Notes: generated by a model not told the origin, from the letters alone. DNA of 16,246 bases from Alphaproteobacteria bacterium (GCA_029937205.1 JAPYQV010000013.1:1-16246); one strand, 5' to 3'. Shown: positions 1-7,772, counted from the first letter of the stretch. Program-made: numbers and translations.

Positions 1-594
1 GGGTTCGAGATAGGCCTGGTATTGGCGCTGGCTGGTAAACTCATCCTCGACGATGAGCGAGGCGGAATCAAAAATGGCATCAATCCCGCCGGGATCGGCA
101 CTGCATTCGGCGGCAACATTGCCGTGGCGCGGAAAATCGCTGCCGTCCGCCGGCACATAGTCTTGCCAATCCGCATGCACCAAGGCTGAGTCGGCGCGGC
201 AGGCGGCTTCGAGATCGAGCACCGGCGCGCTCGGCTCGATGTCGAGCTCGATCGTCTCGGCGGCGGCGTGGGCCTCGGCCAGACTGTCCGCCGCGATCGC
301 CGCGATCGGCTCGCCGATATAGCGCACCCGGTCGCGCGCGAAGAGCGGCGTATCGAGCATGCTCCAGCCGGCCAGGGTCTCGGGCACATCGGCAGCACAA
401 ATCACAGCGCGCACGCCGGGCATGGTGCGCGCTGTGCTGAGATCGAGGCGCACCAGCTTGCCGGCGGCAACGCGCGAGCGCAGCAGATAACCGTAGAGCA
501 TGCCGACTTCTTTATAGTCGTAGGTGTAGACGGTCTCGCCAGCCACCTTGCTCCAGGCATCGGAGCGAATCGCCGCGCTGCCGATATGGCTCAT
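1..594 (-). CDS. Molybdenum hydroxylase, molybdopterin-binding large subunit (N-terminal part, runs off left edge)
   Basis: This is the catalytic subunit of a xanthine dehydrogenase/CO dehydrogenase-family hydroxylase, which carries the molybdenum cofactor and inserts water-derived oxygen into a substrate C-H bond. The frame is open from the ATG at 594 to base 1, giving 198 codons. It begins MSHIGSAAIRSDAWSKVAGE, the usual start of this family (a 'DAxxKVxGE' segment). It continues with a GMLYGYLLRS segment, a YIGEPIAAIAADS segment and a terminal QYQAYLEP, matching the alpha-beta hammerhead domain and the entrance to the cofactor-binding domain. The start overlaps the stop of the [2Fe-2S] subunit gene by 4 bp (ATGA), so the two are translationally coupled. 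About three quarters of the protein, including the active-site glutamate region, lies outside the window, so substrate class cannot be judged. Family assignment is firm; the substrate is unknown. Confidence 0.9.
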   Translation of the reverse strand, partial: MSHIGSAAIRSDAWSKVAGETVYTYDYKEVGMLYGYLLRSRVAAGKLVRLDLSTARTMPGVRAVICAADVPETLAGWSMLDTPLFARDRVRYIGEPIAAIAADSLAEAHAAAETIELDIEPSAPVLDLEAACRADSALVHADWQDYVPADGSDFPRHGNVAAECSADPGGIDAIFDSASLIVEDEFTSQRQYQAYLEP

Positions 595-1070
595 GACGGG
601 GGCGCCTTGCCATGAATGACATCAAGCGCCGCATCGACAATTTGCGCGTAGCCGGTGCAGCGGCAGATGTTTCCGCTCAGCGCCTCGCGGATCAACGCTT
701 CGTCCGGTGCGGCGATGCGGCGCAACAGGGCCGAGAGCATGACGATGATGCCCGGCGTGCAATAACCGCACTGCACGCCGCTATTCTCGACAATTGCCTG
801 TTTGATGCGGGTCGAGAGATCGTCGTTCAGGCCTTCGATGGTCTCGATCTCACGCCCTTCGGCGGCGCGGGCAATATAGGTGCAGGCATTGATCGGTTTG
901 CCGTCGAGCAGCACCGTGCAGGCGCCGCATTCGCCTTCGCGGCAACCTTCTTTTGTACCGTTCAAATGCAGGCGGTTTCGGAGCGCGTCCATCAGGCTCT
1001 CGAGCCCAACGGTCTCGAACGTCTCTGCCCGGCCGTTAATTGTCGCTGTCACCGAATGGCTGGTTTCCAT
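591..1070 (-). CDS. Molybdenum hydroxylase, [2Fe-2S] small subunit (CoxS-like)
   Basis: This electron-transfer subunit passes electrons from the molybdenum centre to the FAD subunit. It has 159 aa, the normal length for a CoxS/XdhC-type small subunit. The N-terminal plant-ferredoxin-like domain has cluster cysteines C43, C48, C51 and C63 within CREGECGACTVLLDG. The C-terminal helical domain has C101 and C104 (QCGYCTPG) and C136 and C138 (NICRCTGY). All eight cluster ligands are present. The ATG at 1070 is preceded by AGGAAA at 7 bp; this ribosome binding site overlaps the TAG stop of the FAD subunit gene, 9 bp upstream. The gene order FAD, FeS, Mo is the coxMSL order seen in CO dehydrogenase, nicotinate, caffeine and related hydroxylases, so order alone does not identify the substrate. 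Confidence 0.96.
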   Translation of the reverse strand: METSHSVTATINGRAETFETVGLESLMDALRNRLHLNGTKEGCREGECGACTVLLDGKPINACTYIARAAEGREIETIEGLNDDLSTRIKQAIVENSGVQCGYCTPGIIVMLSALLRRIAAPDEALIREALSGNICRCTGYAQIVDAALDVIHGKAPPS

Positions 1071-1079
1071 GGCGCTTTC

Positions 1080-1958
1080 CTAAAACCCGGCGATGGCTGC
1101 GGTGCACAACGAGACCGCATGGGCAAAGGCGCGCGGCAGGACGGCTTGGCGGTAGGACGCGCTCGCCCGGGCATCGGATTTGAAAGTGCAGCGCGCGCTG
1201 ATGGCATCGGCGGCGGCGTGTATTGCTTCGTCTGTTGCGGCATTGCCGGCCATCAATGTTTCCGCTTGCGTCGCCCGGAACGGCACCGGGCCGGCGCCGC
1301 ATATGGCGACGTGCATCTCCGCGACTTTCTCCAGGTTTTCATCCAGGGCGAGGCGCACGGCGACGCCGATAATCGGCCGCTCCATGGCGCTTCGGCGTTG
1401 TATTTTGACGTAGACGTCGGCGCTCCGTGGCGGCGGGGCCGGCAGGTGGAAGGCGGTCGCCATCTCGTCCGGCGCGCGGTCGGTCTTGTAGGCACCCTGC
1501 AAGAAATCACCGAGCGCCACCGTGCGGCTGCCGCGCGCCTGGCTGTGCAGTTCAATACGCGCGTTCTGCACTAAGAGCGGCGGGATCAAATCAGCCGAAG
1601 GCGAAGCGCCGCACACATTGCCGCCGAGCGTGGCGATGCTTTGCGTCTGCCAGCCGCCGCATTTGCCCGCCGCCGTGGCGAGGCCGTTGAAACGGGAGAT
1701 GATTTCCGGCTGTTCCGCAATGTCGCGCAAATTCGCCAGCGCACCGAGGCGCGCGCCGCCATTAAGGGTTATGCCGGAAAGTCCACCATGACTCCCGATA
1801 GCGAGGCGCTCGATATGGAGAACGGCTTTCGCCGTAATTTGCCCGCTCATGATCAAATAGCGCGCGCTGGTGCCGCCGGCAACCAGCGTGGCATCGCTGC
1901 CATAATCCGCCAATTTCTCCAGCGCCTCGTCCAAAGAGGTGAGCGCGTGAAAATCCAT
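1080..1958 (-). CDS. Molybdenum hydroxylase, FAD-binding medium subunit (CoxM-like)
   Basis: This flavoprotein subunit takes electrons from the iron-sulfur subunit and hands them to the final acceptor. It has 292 aa, typical of the CoxM family. FAD-binding motifs are visible: LVAGGTS at residues 25-31 and IATLGGNVCGASPSADL at 108-124, matching the AGGT and TLGGN signatures. The C-terminal half (from about residue 175) fits the CO dehydrogenase flavoprotein C-terminal domain. It is the first gene of the three-gene hydroxylase operon. No clear Shine-Dalgarno sequence lies in front of the ATG at 1958; the immediate upstream bases are AT-rich, and a weak promoter-like pair sits so close that the mRNA may be leaderless. 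It is divergent from the isochorismatase-family gene. Confidence 0.95.
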   Translation of the reverse strand: MDFHALTSLDEALEKLADYGSDATLVAGGTSARYLIMSGQITAKAVLHIERLAIGSHGGLSGITLNGGARLGALANLRDIAEQPEIISRFNGLATAAGKCGGWQTQSIATLGGNVCGASPSADLIPPLLVQNARIELHSQARGSRTVALGDFLQGAYKTDRAPDEMATAFHLPAPPPRSADVYVKIQRRSAMERPIIGVAVRLALDENLEKVAEMHVAICGAGPVPFRATQAETLMAGNAATDEAIHAAADAISARCTFKSDARASASYRQAVLPRAFAHAVSLCTAAIAGF

Positions 1959-1967
1959 ATTCGAGAT

Positions 1968-1996
1968 ATCTTAGATAACTTTTCGAAGAACGCCAA
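1968..1996 (-). promoter_or_regulatory. Candidate sigma-70-type promoter of the molybdenum hydroxylase operon
   Basis: On the minus strand TTGGCG (1991-1996) and TAAGAT (1968-1973) are separated by 17 bp. Each matches the consensus only partly (3/6 and 4/6). The -10-like box ends 9 bp before the ATG at 1958, so a transcript from here would have almost no leader, consistent with the lack of a Shine-Dalgarno site. The call rests on spacing and partial consensus only. Confidence 0.25.
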
Positions 1997-2017
1997 TCTG
2001 CTCTCTCCCTGTACACT

Positions 2018-2029
2018 GGACAGCTGTCC
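2018..2029. promoter_or_regulatory. Perfect 12-bp palindrome GGACAGCTGTCC, candidate operator
   Basis: This is the longest perfect palindrome noticed in the 121-bp divergent gap between the FAD subunit gene and the isochorismatase-family gene. It lies directly after a -10-like TACACT (2012-2017) for the rightward gene and upstream of the weak leftward promoter, which is where a dimeric repressor could control both directions. No regulator gene of a recognisable operator class lies in the window, so the binding protein is unknown. Confidence 0.35.
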
Positions 2030-2079
2030 CGGCGAGCGCCAAACTGAGCACCGTGATGGGTTGCGTGGGGAGAAATGGC

Positions 2080-2790
2080 ATGAGCGATATATACGTCTAT
2101 GGCGAGCGGCGGCCGTTGCCCGAGGACCCGGCGTTCGACAGTTTTCTCGACCCGACACAAACCGCCGTTGTTTCCATCGATATGCATGAGGGACATCTCA
2201 GCGAGGATGCGGACTGCCCCTGTCCGGCGCCGCGGGCGCGCGAGATTGTCGCACCCATTGACCGCTTCCACGATGCCTGCCGCGCCCGTTCCATTCCCAT
2301 CATTCATGTGCGCACCGTGCTGCGCGCGTCCGGGCGCGACGATATCAAGGGCGGGGTGAGCGCCTGGCGGCTGGTGTTTCCGCTTTATGTCGGCGAGATT
2401 CCGGGCGCCGATCAGCACGCCCTTCAGGGCAGCAAATGGACAAACCTGCGCACCCGCGTCGAGCCCGATGACGAAATTGTCGAGACAAAGAAACGCCTCT
2501 CGATCTTCCACCCGACCGATCTGGATTTCCTGCTGCGCAATATGGGCGTGCGCGCCGTTATCTTTGATGGTGGCTTCACCGATTGCTGTGTGCTGAACGC
2601 GGCGTTCGATGCCTCCAACATGGATTACCGCGTGGTTGTGGCGCAGGATTTGGTGCGTGGCACAAATGAAGAGATGGAGGACGCGGCGCTCAAGATGATG
2701 TCGCTGCACATGGCGCTGGTGATGGATTCGGAAGATATCCTCTCGGCCTGGGACGCGCGCGGCGAGTCTTCTTCCGAGGCTGCCGAATAA
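2080..2790 (+). CDS. Isochorismatase-family cysteine hydrolase (probable amidohydrolase)
   Basis: This is a predicted cytoplasmic hydrolase of the isochorismatase/nicotinamidase/N-carbamoylsarcosine amidase superfamily, which usually cleaves an amide or carbamoyl C-N bond. The catalytic triad is recognisable as D34 (VVSIDMHEG), K138 (ETKKRLSIF) and C170 (GGFTDCCV). The start was set at the ATG at 2080 because GGGGAGA at 2067-2073 is a good ribosome binding site 6 bp upstream; a GTG at 2053 in the same frame has no such site. The protein is then 236 aa, slightly longer than the core family because of an N-terminal extension. It is divergent from the molybdenum hydroxylase operon and ends 3 bp before the convergent dioxygenase beta gene. 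In catabolic contexts related enzymes act as maleamate, N-carbamoyl or ureidoacrylate hydrolases; which of these applies is not shown. Confidence 0.9.
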   Translation: MSDIYVYGERRPLPEDPAFDSFLDPTQTAVVSIDMHEGHLSEDADCPCPAPRAREIVAPIDRFHDACRARSIPIIHVRTVLRASGRDDIKGGVSAWRLVFPLYVGEIPGADQHALQGSKWTNLRTRVEPDDEIVETKKRLSIFHPTDLDFLLRNMGVRAVIFDGGFTDCCVLNAAFDASNMDYRVVVAQDLVRGTNEEMEDAALKMMSLHMALVMDSEDILSAWDARGESSSEAAE

Positions 2791-2793
2791 GGC

Positions 2794-3267
2794 TTAGATC
2801 GGCGTCGACAGCAGGCGCGGGATGCCGAAGGTATCGGCGATGGCGATCTTTTCTTTGAACAGCGGCTTGCCGTCGGCGAAGACAATCAGGTCGCGGTAGG
2901 TGCCGACATTGAAGAGCTCGCTGACCCCGTCCTGATTGCTTTGATAGACGGTGTAATTGGCCTGCACCCGGTAGGCGCTATTTTCCTCAGCGAGGATACG
3001 CACCGCGCCCAGGATGTGTTTGTCGAAATGGATGTTGTAGATATTGGCTTCGCGCAGCGACAGGATGCGATCGCGCAGCATGTTTTTATTGCGGCACGAC
3101 AGTAGCTCGAGCGGCAGGTCGTTTTCCACATTCTCGCGCGAGAGAATCTTGTAAACGCAGTCCTCGGTAAAAAAATCGAGCCAATCTTCGAGACGGTCAT
3201 CATCGATATAGTGGCAGTAATCGGCCATCAGATCATGAATGGCGTCACGCACGTCCGCTGAGATCAT
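2794..3267 (-). CDS. Aromatic ring-hydroxylating dioxygenase, beta (small) subunit
   Basis: This is the small structural subunit of a Rieske non-heme iron oxygenase; with the alpha subunit it usually forms an alpha3beta3 hexamer. It has 157 aa, the usual length. The family pattern is visible: an N-terminal helix with DYCHYIDDDRLEDWLDFF (residues 16-33), FTEDCVYKI, a central NIHFDKHILGAVRI stretch (the family's conserved 'R...H.....R' region), and YRDLIVF then KEKIAIADTFGIPRLLSTPI at the C terminus. This is the NTF2-like cone fold of the ring-hydroxylating beta family. Its ATG overlaps the TGA of the alpha gene (ATGA), so the two are co-translated. It resembles beta subunits of anthranilate and salicylate oxygenases more than naphthalene ones, an impression from memory rather than a search. 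Confidence 0.92.
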   Translation of the reverse strand: MISADVRDAIHDLMADYCHYIDDDRLEDWLDFFTEDCVYKILSRENVENDLPLELLSCRNKNMLRDRILSLREANIYNIHFDKHILGAVRILAEENSAYRVQANYTVYQSNQDGVSELFNVGTYRDLIVFADGKPLFKEKIAIADTFGIPRLLSTPI

Positions 3268-4532
3268 TCGGCCGCCGCATCCGTGCCGACGGGAAAGCCC
3301 ATCAGCTCACAATAATAGGAATAGAAGCCTCTGATCGGCACCTCGGTGACGAGCGATTTCTGCGTTTTGATCTCGCCCTTGCCGCCGATCTCGACGATGG
3401 CATGCTTGTCTTTCTCGCGCTGAATGGCGGCTTGCACGAGCTCCACCGCCTCGCCGTCCTCCATGGAGATCAACCCACCGGGGCCGACCAGATTGGCCTG
3501 GTCGAGGCGGTGCTGGGTCATGTCGGCATCGTCATCTTCATAGCCGAAATAGGTCCAGTAGAGTTCCATCTTGTCGCAGCCGCTGGAGCGGATCTGGCGC
3601 GTACAGAGGCTGTTGGAGATCTGCTGGAAGACCACATTGGGGAACACCGAGAGGATCACCAGGGTGACATCGTCCGGGTGTTCAGTGCGGTTTTGCAGCA
3701 TCGACATGTCATTCAGGGAGAATTTCGGCTTGTAGACTTTTTTGGTGCCCTCATAGCCTTCGATGGTAGTCTTTTCGTCATCCGTGCCGAGCGAATTCCA
3801 GGTGATGTTGTGGCGCCCGCGCGCGTCCAGTTTGGCGCCGCCCTTTTGGCTCAGGCGGTAGAGCCCGAAGGTAGCGTGGAACATGTGCAACAGGCCACCA
3901 TGATTGGGGTCGCGCACATTGTCGTTATAGAGTTTCCAATTGCCGAAGATGCGCTGGCGCTGATGGCCGAGAATGTGGATCGGTTTATGGAACAGGCGCT
4001 CGATCTCGTAGATAACTTCGGGGCCGAGATAATCGATCAGCGGTTCGGCATGATCCGAAAAGGTGCCGAAGATCACGCCTTTGAAGCTTTCGACCTGGAG
4101 CGCGTGCAGTTTGATATTATTGCGGTCGAAATCATCCGGCAGGCCGCCCTCGCCATTAACCCCGCGCGGGAAGGGAACGGCGCGCAGCTGGCCTTGCAAA
4201 TCATAGGTCCATTGGTGGTAGGGGCAGATGAAATTCGGCGTGTTGCCCTGGCGCTCGCGGCACAGCAGCATGCCCCGGTGCATGCAGCGATTGACGAAGG
4301 CATGCAGGTTGCCGTCCGCATCGCGGTTCACCAGCACCGGCGTGTCGCCAACCTTGGTGGTGAGAAAATCGCCGGTTTGCGGCAATTCCGCCTCAAGTGC
4401 CAGGTAATTCCAGGTCGGCCCGCGAAAAATCCGCTCCTGCTCTTCTTCGTATATTGCCGGATCGCAATAGGCGGCAAACGGCACGCGGCTAAAATCCTCG
4501 GCCGGCCACGACACTGGTGATTGGTTGCGCAT
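3264..4532 (-). CDS. Aromatic ring-hydroxylating dioxygenase, alpha subunit (Rieske [2Fe-2S])
   Basis: This catalytic subunit of a Rieske oxygenase hydroxylates an aromatic ring with O2 and electrons delivered by a separate reductase and often a ferredoxin. The 422-aa protein has an N-terminal Rieske domain with C83-x-H85-x17-C103-x2-H106. The catalytic domain has the NWKLYNDNVRDPNHGGLLH segment: D208 (the bridging Asp), H211 and H216, with D359 (ISMEDGE) as the third iron ligand. The local sequences NWKLY...DP.H..LLH and QANLVGPGGLISMEDGE resemble the anthranilate/salicylate/terephthalate oxygenase alpha group. The ATG at 4532 has GGGGAG 10 bp upstream. The beta gene follows with a 4-bp overlap. 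No ferredoxin or reductase gene is adjacent, so electron partners must come from elsewhere. A carboxylated aromatic substrate is plausible but not proven. Confidence 0.94.
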   Translation of the reverse strand: MRNQSPVSWPAEDFSRVPFAAYCDPAIYEEEQERIFRGPTWNYLALEAELPQTGDFLTTKVGDTPVLVNRDADGNLHAFVNRCMHRGMLLCRERQGNTPNFICPYHQWTYDLQGQLRAVPFPRGVNGEGGLPDDFDRNNIKLHALQVESFKGVIFGTFSDHAEPLIDYLGPEVIYEIERLFHKPIHILGHQRQRIFGNWKLYNDNVRDPNHGGLLHMFHATFGLYRLSQKGGAKLDARGRHNITWNSLGTDDEKTTIEGYEGTKKVYKPKFSLNDMSMLQNRTEHPDDVTLVILSVFPNVVFQQISNSLCTRQIRSSGCDKMELYWTYFGYEDDDADMTQHRLDQANLVGPGGLISMEDGEAVELVQAAIQREKDKHAIVEIGGKGEIKTQKSLVTEVPIRGFYSYYCELMGFPVGTDAAAE

Positions 4533-4564
4533 GTGAGATCCACTCCCCAGGGGAATTCAACCTG

Positions 4565-4595
4565 ACTATCATTGGCGGGATTGGCCTGAAGTCAA
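4565..4595 (-). promoter_or_regulatory. Candidate sigma-70-type promoter of the ring-hydroxylating dioxygenase genes
   Basis: Minus-strand TTGACT (4590-4595, 5/6 to the -35 consensus) and GATAGT (4565-4570, 4/6 to the -10 consensus) are 19 bp apart, slightly longer than ideal. The -10 box ends 32 bp before the ATG at 4532, leaving room for the GGGGAG ribosome binding site. Confidence 0.35.
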
Positions 4596-4643
4596 GCATT
4601 TGCGCGCCAGGAATTGATCCGGCGATGTTGGACCGGCACGCCA

Positions 4644-4657
4644 TCACGGGCGCGTGA
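4644..4657. promoter_or_regulatory. Short inverted repeat TCACG-GGCG-CGTGA in the dioxygenase/kinase divergent gap
   Basis: Perfect 5-bp arms surround a 4-bp spacer in the roughly 210-bp region (4533-4742) between the divergent dioxygenase alpha gene and the histidine kinase remnant. It could be an operator or a chance hairpin in GC-rich DNA. Nothing else in this gap looks like a gene. Confidence 0.2.
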
Positions 4658-4742
4658 CGGCGCGTTTCGGTCATGATGCTTTGCGCCGGCGTGGCCAGCC
4701 GGTAGAGTTCGCCGAGCTCGTCTGAAATTATCTTGTGATGTG

Positions 4743-6519
4743 ATGCGAAATTGGGGCATGGCGACATATATCCTTGTCGCGGCCATCGTCGGCATGGCGA
4801 TCAGCGTCGTTCTCGGCCTGAATCAAATTATCGAGAAACGCGAATCGTTTCAGACCGATCCGCGCGTCGATGTGTGGCTGGTGTCGCAGGTCGAGCTTGA
4901 GCATCTCCGGCTGCTCAACACCCTGGATAACTATCACAGCGCCGTCGCCGGCGCCGGGATTGAACAGGAGCAGCTTCTCACCCGCTTCGACATGCTATGG
5001 AGCCGTCTCCTCGTTCTGAGTCCGGGCGAGGAATCAATTAGGTTGCAGGACGTGGTCGGGTTCAGCCAAACCGTTGGCAGCGTGATCGCTGCGCTCGAAA
5101 AAAGTGAACCGGCAATAACCAACTTACAAAGTGACGATGTCGCCGCCTACCGCGCCATCCGCGGCGAGCTTTCCCGGTGGAGCGGGCCAATTCACACGAT
5201 GGTGATGAATACAACCAATCACCAACGCGGATTGCTGCTCGAAACCGCCGCGGCGCGGAGCGGCACCTTCTGGCAGGTCATTGGATATTTTATCGGCATC
5301 CTGGTGTTGGGAACGATTCTGATCTTGTTTCTGATATTGCAAAACCGGGAAACCAGGAAGTTGCTCAGCCGTGCGGGCGAAGTCGAGATTCGCGCCAATG
5401 ATGCGAGCAACCATCTCATGCACGCGATCGAGAGTTTCACCGATGGCTTTGTCCTCTTCGATCAGGACGGCAGATTGCAAATATGTAACGAGCGTTACTT
5501 AACGATCTTTCCGAAGGTCGCGGATCTTGCTACCCCCGGCCGGTCCGTCGAAGAATTGGCGCGCCAATCAGCGTTGCGCGGCCAACTGTGGTTGCGCGGC
5601 GTTGGCGTTGAGACCTGGCTTGACGCGCATCTCAAATTATTTGCCCAGGATGAAAGTTTTGAAGAGCAGCGGCTCAACGATGGCCGTTGGATTCATGTCC
5701 AGGGCCGCAAGACGAACGATGGCTTTCATGCCGTGGTCTATACCGACGTCACGGAAATGAAGCATCGCGAGGCCGAGCTCGCGGAAAACACCAAACGCCT
5801 GGAAATCGCCTTGGAAAAGGAAGTCGAGTTGAGCTCGATGAAATCAAACTTTGTCGCCACCGCGTCACACGAATTCCGCACCCCGCTGACGACGATATTT
5901 TCGGCCGCCGATCTCCTGCATCATTACAGCGACAAAATGGATGAGGCACAGCGACTGAACTATCTCGAGGAGATCAAGCGGGAGGTCAGCGAAATGACCC
6001 GCTTGCTCGACGACAGACATCCTGTTGGTGCGCAGACTCGAAGCCGGCATGTTTTCGTTCAACCCGGAAAGGGTCGATTTCGAATCTTTGTTGCGCAGTC
6101 TCGTGCGGGCGTCGCAAAATCTCGCCGGCAACAGCCGCGTCATCAGGCTGAACATCGAATGCGAAATTTCAGATGTCCTGATCGATAACAGCCTGATACG
6201 TCATATCGTCAATAATCTGCTTTCTAACGCGATAAAACATTCGCCCGAGGGTGAAGCGATCGATGTGAATTTGAGACGCAGCGGCGATGAATTGATCCTG
6301 AAGGTGAGCGATAACGGAATCGGTAATTCCGAGATCGATTTGGGCCGCGTGTTCGACACGTTTTTCCGGGCCGAGGGGGCCGCCGGTGTCGGCGGCACCG
6401 GGCTCGGCCTGAGTGTCGTCAAAACCGCCGTTGAATTGCATGGCGGGCGGATCAACGTCGAGAGCCGGGTCAATAAAGGAACGGTATTTACCGTCCGAAT
6501 TCCGGAAATCTCGGCCTGA
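4743..6519 (+). pseudogene. Membrane PAS-sensor histidine kinase, split by a frameshift near 6012-6019
   Basis: This would be a sensor kinase that autophosphorylates and passes phosphate to a response regulator. From the ATG at 4743 (a GTG at 4740 is also possible; no strong ribosome binding site) come TM1 (about residues 6-25), an extracytoplasmic domain, TM2 (about 178-199, rich in Ile/Leu), a PAS domain (about 222-340) and the DHp helix with the H-box ATASHEFRTP, phospho-acceptor H376 (codon 5868-5870). The frame then breaks: the first reading frame ends at 6188 in unrelated residues. The next frame, open from about 6020 to 6519, carries the ATPase domain: N-box NNLLSNAIKHSP, G1 VSDNGIG and G2 GGTGLGLS. 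The break lies on a tandem GACA duplication (6012-6015, 6016-6019). Removing one copy gives a continuous RLLDDILLVRRLEAG, a normal kinase sequence, and an intact protein of about 590 aa. As read, no product joins H376 to the ATPase. No response regulator gene is adjacent. A sequencing error is the main alternative. Confidence 0.88.
6012..6019 (+). repeat. Tandem GACA duplication at the histidine kinase frameshift
   Basis: Two adjacent copies of GACA occur exactly where the kinase reading frame changes. Deleting one 4-bp copy restores the frame and a conserved-looking LLDDILL sequence, so gain of one copy by replication slippage is the simplest explanation. Confidence 0.7.
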
Positions 6520-6530
6520 ACCGGTAGCCT

Positions 6531-7772
6531 TCAGCGTGTTGCGACACCAAGGTGGCGGGCGCGGGTGAGCAGGACGGCAACAATCAGGAAATTCACGACG
6601 TTGAAGGCCAGCGCGTTAATGAATGACACGGTGTAAGAACCGGTCACATCATAGAGGAAGCCGGCGATCCAGCCGCCGAACGCCATGCCAAAGATGGTGA
6701 AGAAGAGGGCCGTACCGATGCGCCAGCCGGCTTCGCCGGCGGGAAAGAAAGTGCGGACGATAATCGCGTAGGACGGCACCACGCCGCCTTGCGAAAGGCC
6801 AAAACAGGCGGAGATGATGTAAAGCGCCATCATGCTGTCGGCCGTGAGAAACGCGGCAAGCACCACGCCCTGCATGCCGCCGCCGAGCAACAGCGTGCGC
6901 AAGCCACCGATACGGTCCGATATCCAGCCTGAGGCAAGGCGCGAAATAATGCCGCAACCGAGCATGAGGGAGAGCATTTCCGCGCCGCGCTGGGCGTTAT
7001 ATCCGAGATCGCTGGCGTAGGCGACGATATGCACCTGCGGCATGGACATGCCGACACAGCAGCCGATGCCGGCCAGGCATATGGTGCATTGCAGCGTTTT
7101 AGGCGCGAGGCCGAGTGGGCGCGTGAAGCGGCTTTCGCGCGCCGCGTTTTTTGCCTCCTTGAGATGGTCGGCTTTGCGGTAGAGCAGAGCGGAGAGCGGC
7201 AGCATCGCCGCCAGGCAAATATAGCCGACCGTAACAAAGGCGGAGCGCCAGCCGCCGGCATCTATCAAATACTGCAATATGGGCGGCCAGATGGCGCCGG
7301 CGAAGTAGGAGCCCGAGAGAACAAAGGCGACCGCAAGACCACGCCGCCCGGTGAACCAATAGGATATATCGGCGATAATGGGCGCGAACACGGCGGACGA
7401 GCCGAGCGTACCGGCCAAAAGCGCGAGGGCGGCGAAAAATTGCCACAGCGTCTCCGCCTGGGCCGAGAGAATAAGACCGGCCGGCAGCGCGATGCTGCCG
7501 ATCAGGGCCGGCACCATGGTGCCATAGCGATCGGCAATGCGGCCGTGCAGGATATTGCCGACGGCGTAGCCGAGCATGAAGAGCGCGTAGGGTAGGGAGC
7601 CGACGCCGCGCGATATGCCGAACTCGGTGGCGATCGGCTTGAGGCCGACAATGCCGACATACATGCCGACCGACCCCACCGTCATCAGGCCGAGCGAGGC
7701 GAACAGACGGATGATCGGGTATACGCCACCGGATGGCGCGCCGGCGGCTGGTGGGGGCGTTTGGTCGTGCAT
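6531..7772 (-). CDS. MFS transporter, monocarboxylate/oxalate-formate antiporter-like
   Basis: This is an inner-membrane secondary transporter of the major facilitator superfamily. It has 413 aa with about twelve hydrophobic segments in two halves. The loop motif after TM2 is GRIADRYG (residues 77-84), and its second-half counterpart is GWISDRIG (282-289). The segment YWFTGRRGLAVAFVLSGSYF (139-158) is typical of monocarboxylate and oxalate/formate-type MFS members, which supports an organic-acid substrate; this is a family inference. The ATG at 7772 has no obvious ribosome binding site. The gene is convergent with the kinase remnant (11 bp between stops, no terminator hairpin seen) and divergent from the cupin gene, sharing a 155-bp upstream region with it. 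A role in taking up the compound oxidised by the neighbouring enzymes is plausible. Confidence 0.88.
   Translation of the reverse strand: MHDQTPPPAAGAPSGGVYPIIRLFASLGLMTVGSVGMYVGIVGLKPIATEFGISRGVGSLPYALFMLGYAVGNILHGRIADRYGTMVPALIGSIALPAGLILSAQAETLWQFFAALALLAGTLGSSAVFAPIIADISYWFTGRRGLAVAFVLSGSYFAGAIWPPILQYLIDAGGWRSAFVTVGYICLAAMLPLSALLYRKADHLKEAKNAARESRFTRPLGLAPKTLQCTICLAGIGCCVGMSMPQVHIVAYASDLGYNAQRGAEMLSLMLGCGIISRLASGWISDRIGGLRTLLLGGGMQGVVLAAFLTADSMMALYIISACFGLSQGGVVPSYAIIVRTFFPAGEAGWRIGTALFFTIFGMAFGGWIAGFLYDVTGSYTVSFINALAFNVVNFLIVAVLLTRARHLGVATR

Noticed and set aside
612..1574. Long plus-strand open frame (320 codons) opposite the FAD and [2Fe-2S] subunit genes
   Set aside because: It runs antisense to two clear family members, has no ribosome binding site or recognisable domain, and is explained by GC-rich codon bias.
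1964..1971. 8-bp palindrome AGATATCT just upstream of the FAD subunit start
   Set aside because: Short and AT-rich; expected often by chance and overlaps the weak -10 candidate.
1762..2709. Long minus-strand open frame (315 codons) opposite the isochorismatase-family gene
   Set aside because: It crosses a divergent promoter region and two real genes in the wrong frame, with no recognisable family sequence.
3402..4520. Plus-strand open frame of 372 codons opposite the Rieske alpha gene
   Set aside because: It is the shadow of a strongly conserved enzyme gene; no family motif and no start signal.
4489..4767. Small minus-strand frame (92 codons) covering the gap upstream of the Rieske alpha gene
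   Set aside because: It overlaps the alpha start out of frame and has no ribosome binding site or similarity I recognise.
6520..6530. Bidirectional terminator between the kinase remnant and the MFS gene
   Set aside because: The 11-bp gap holds only the short palindrome ACCGGT and no T-tract, so no terminator can be supported.
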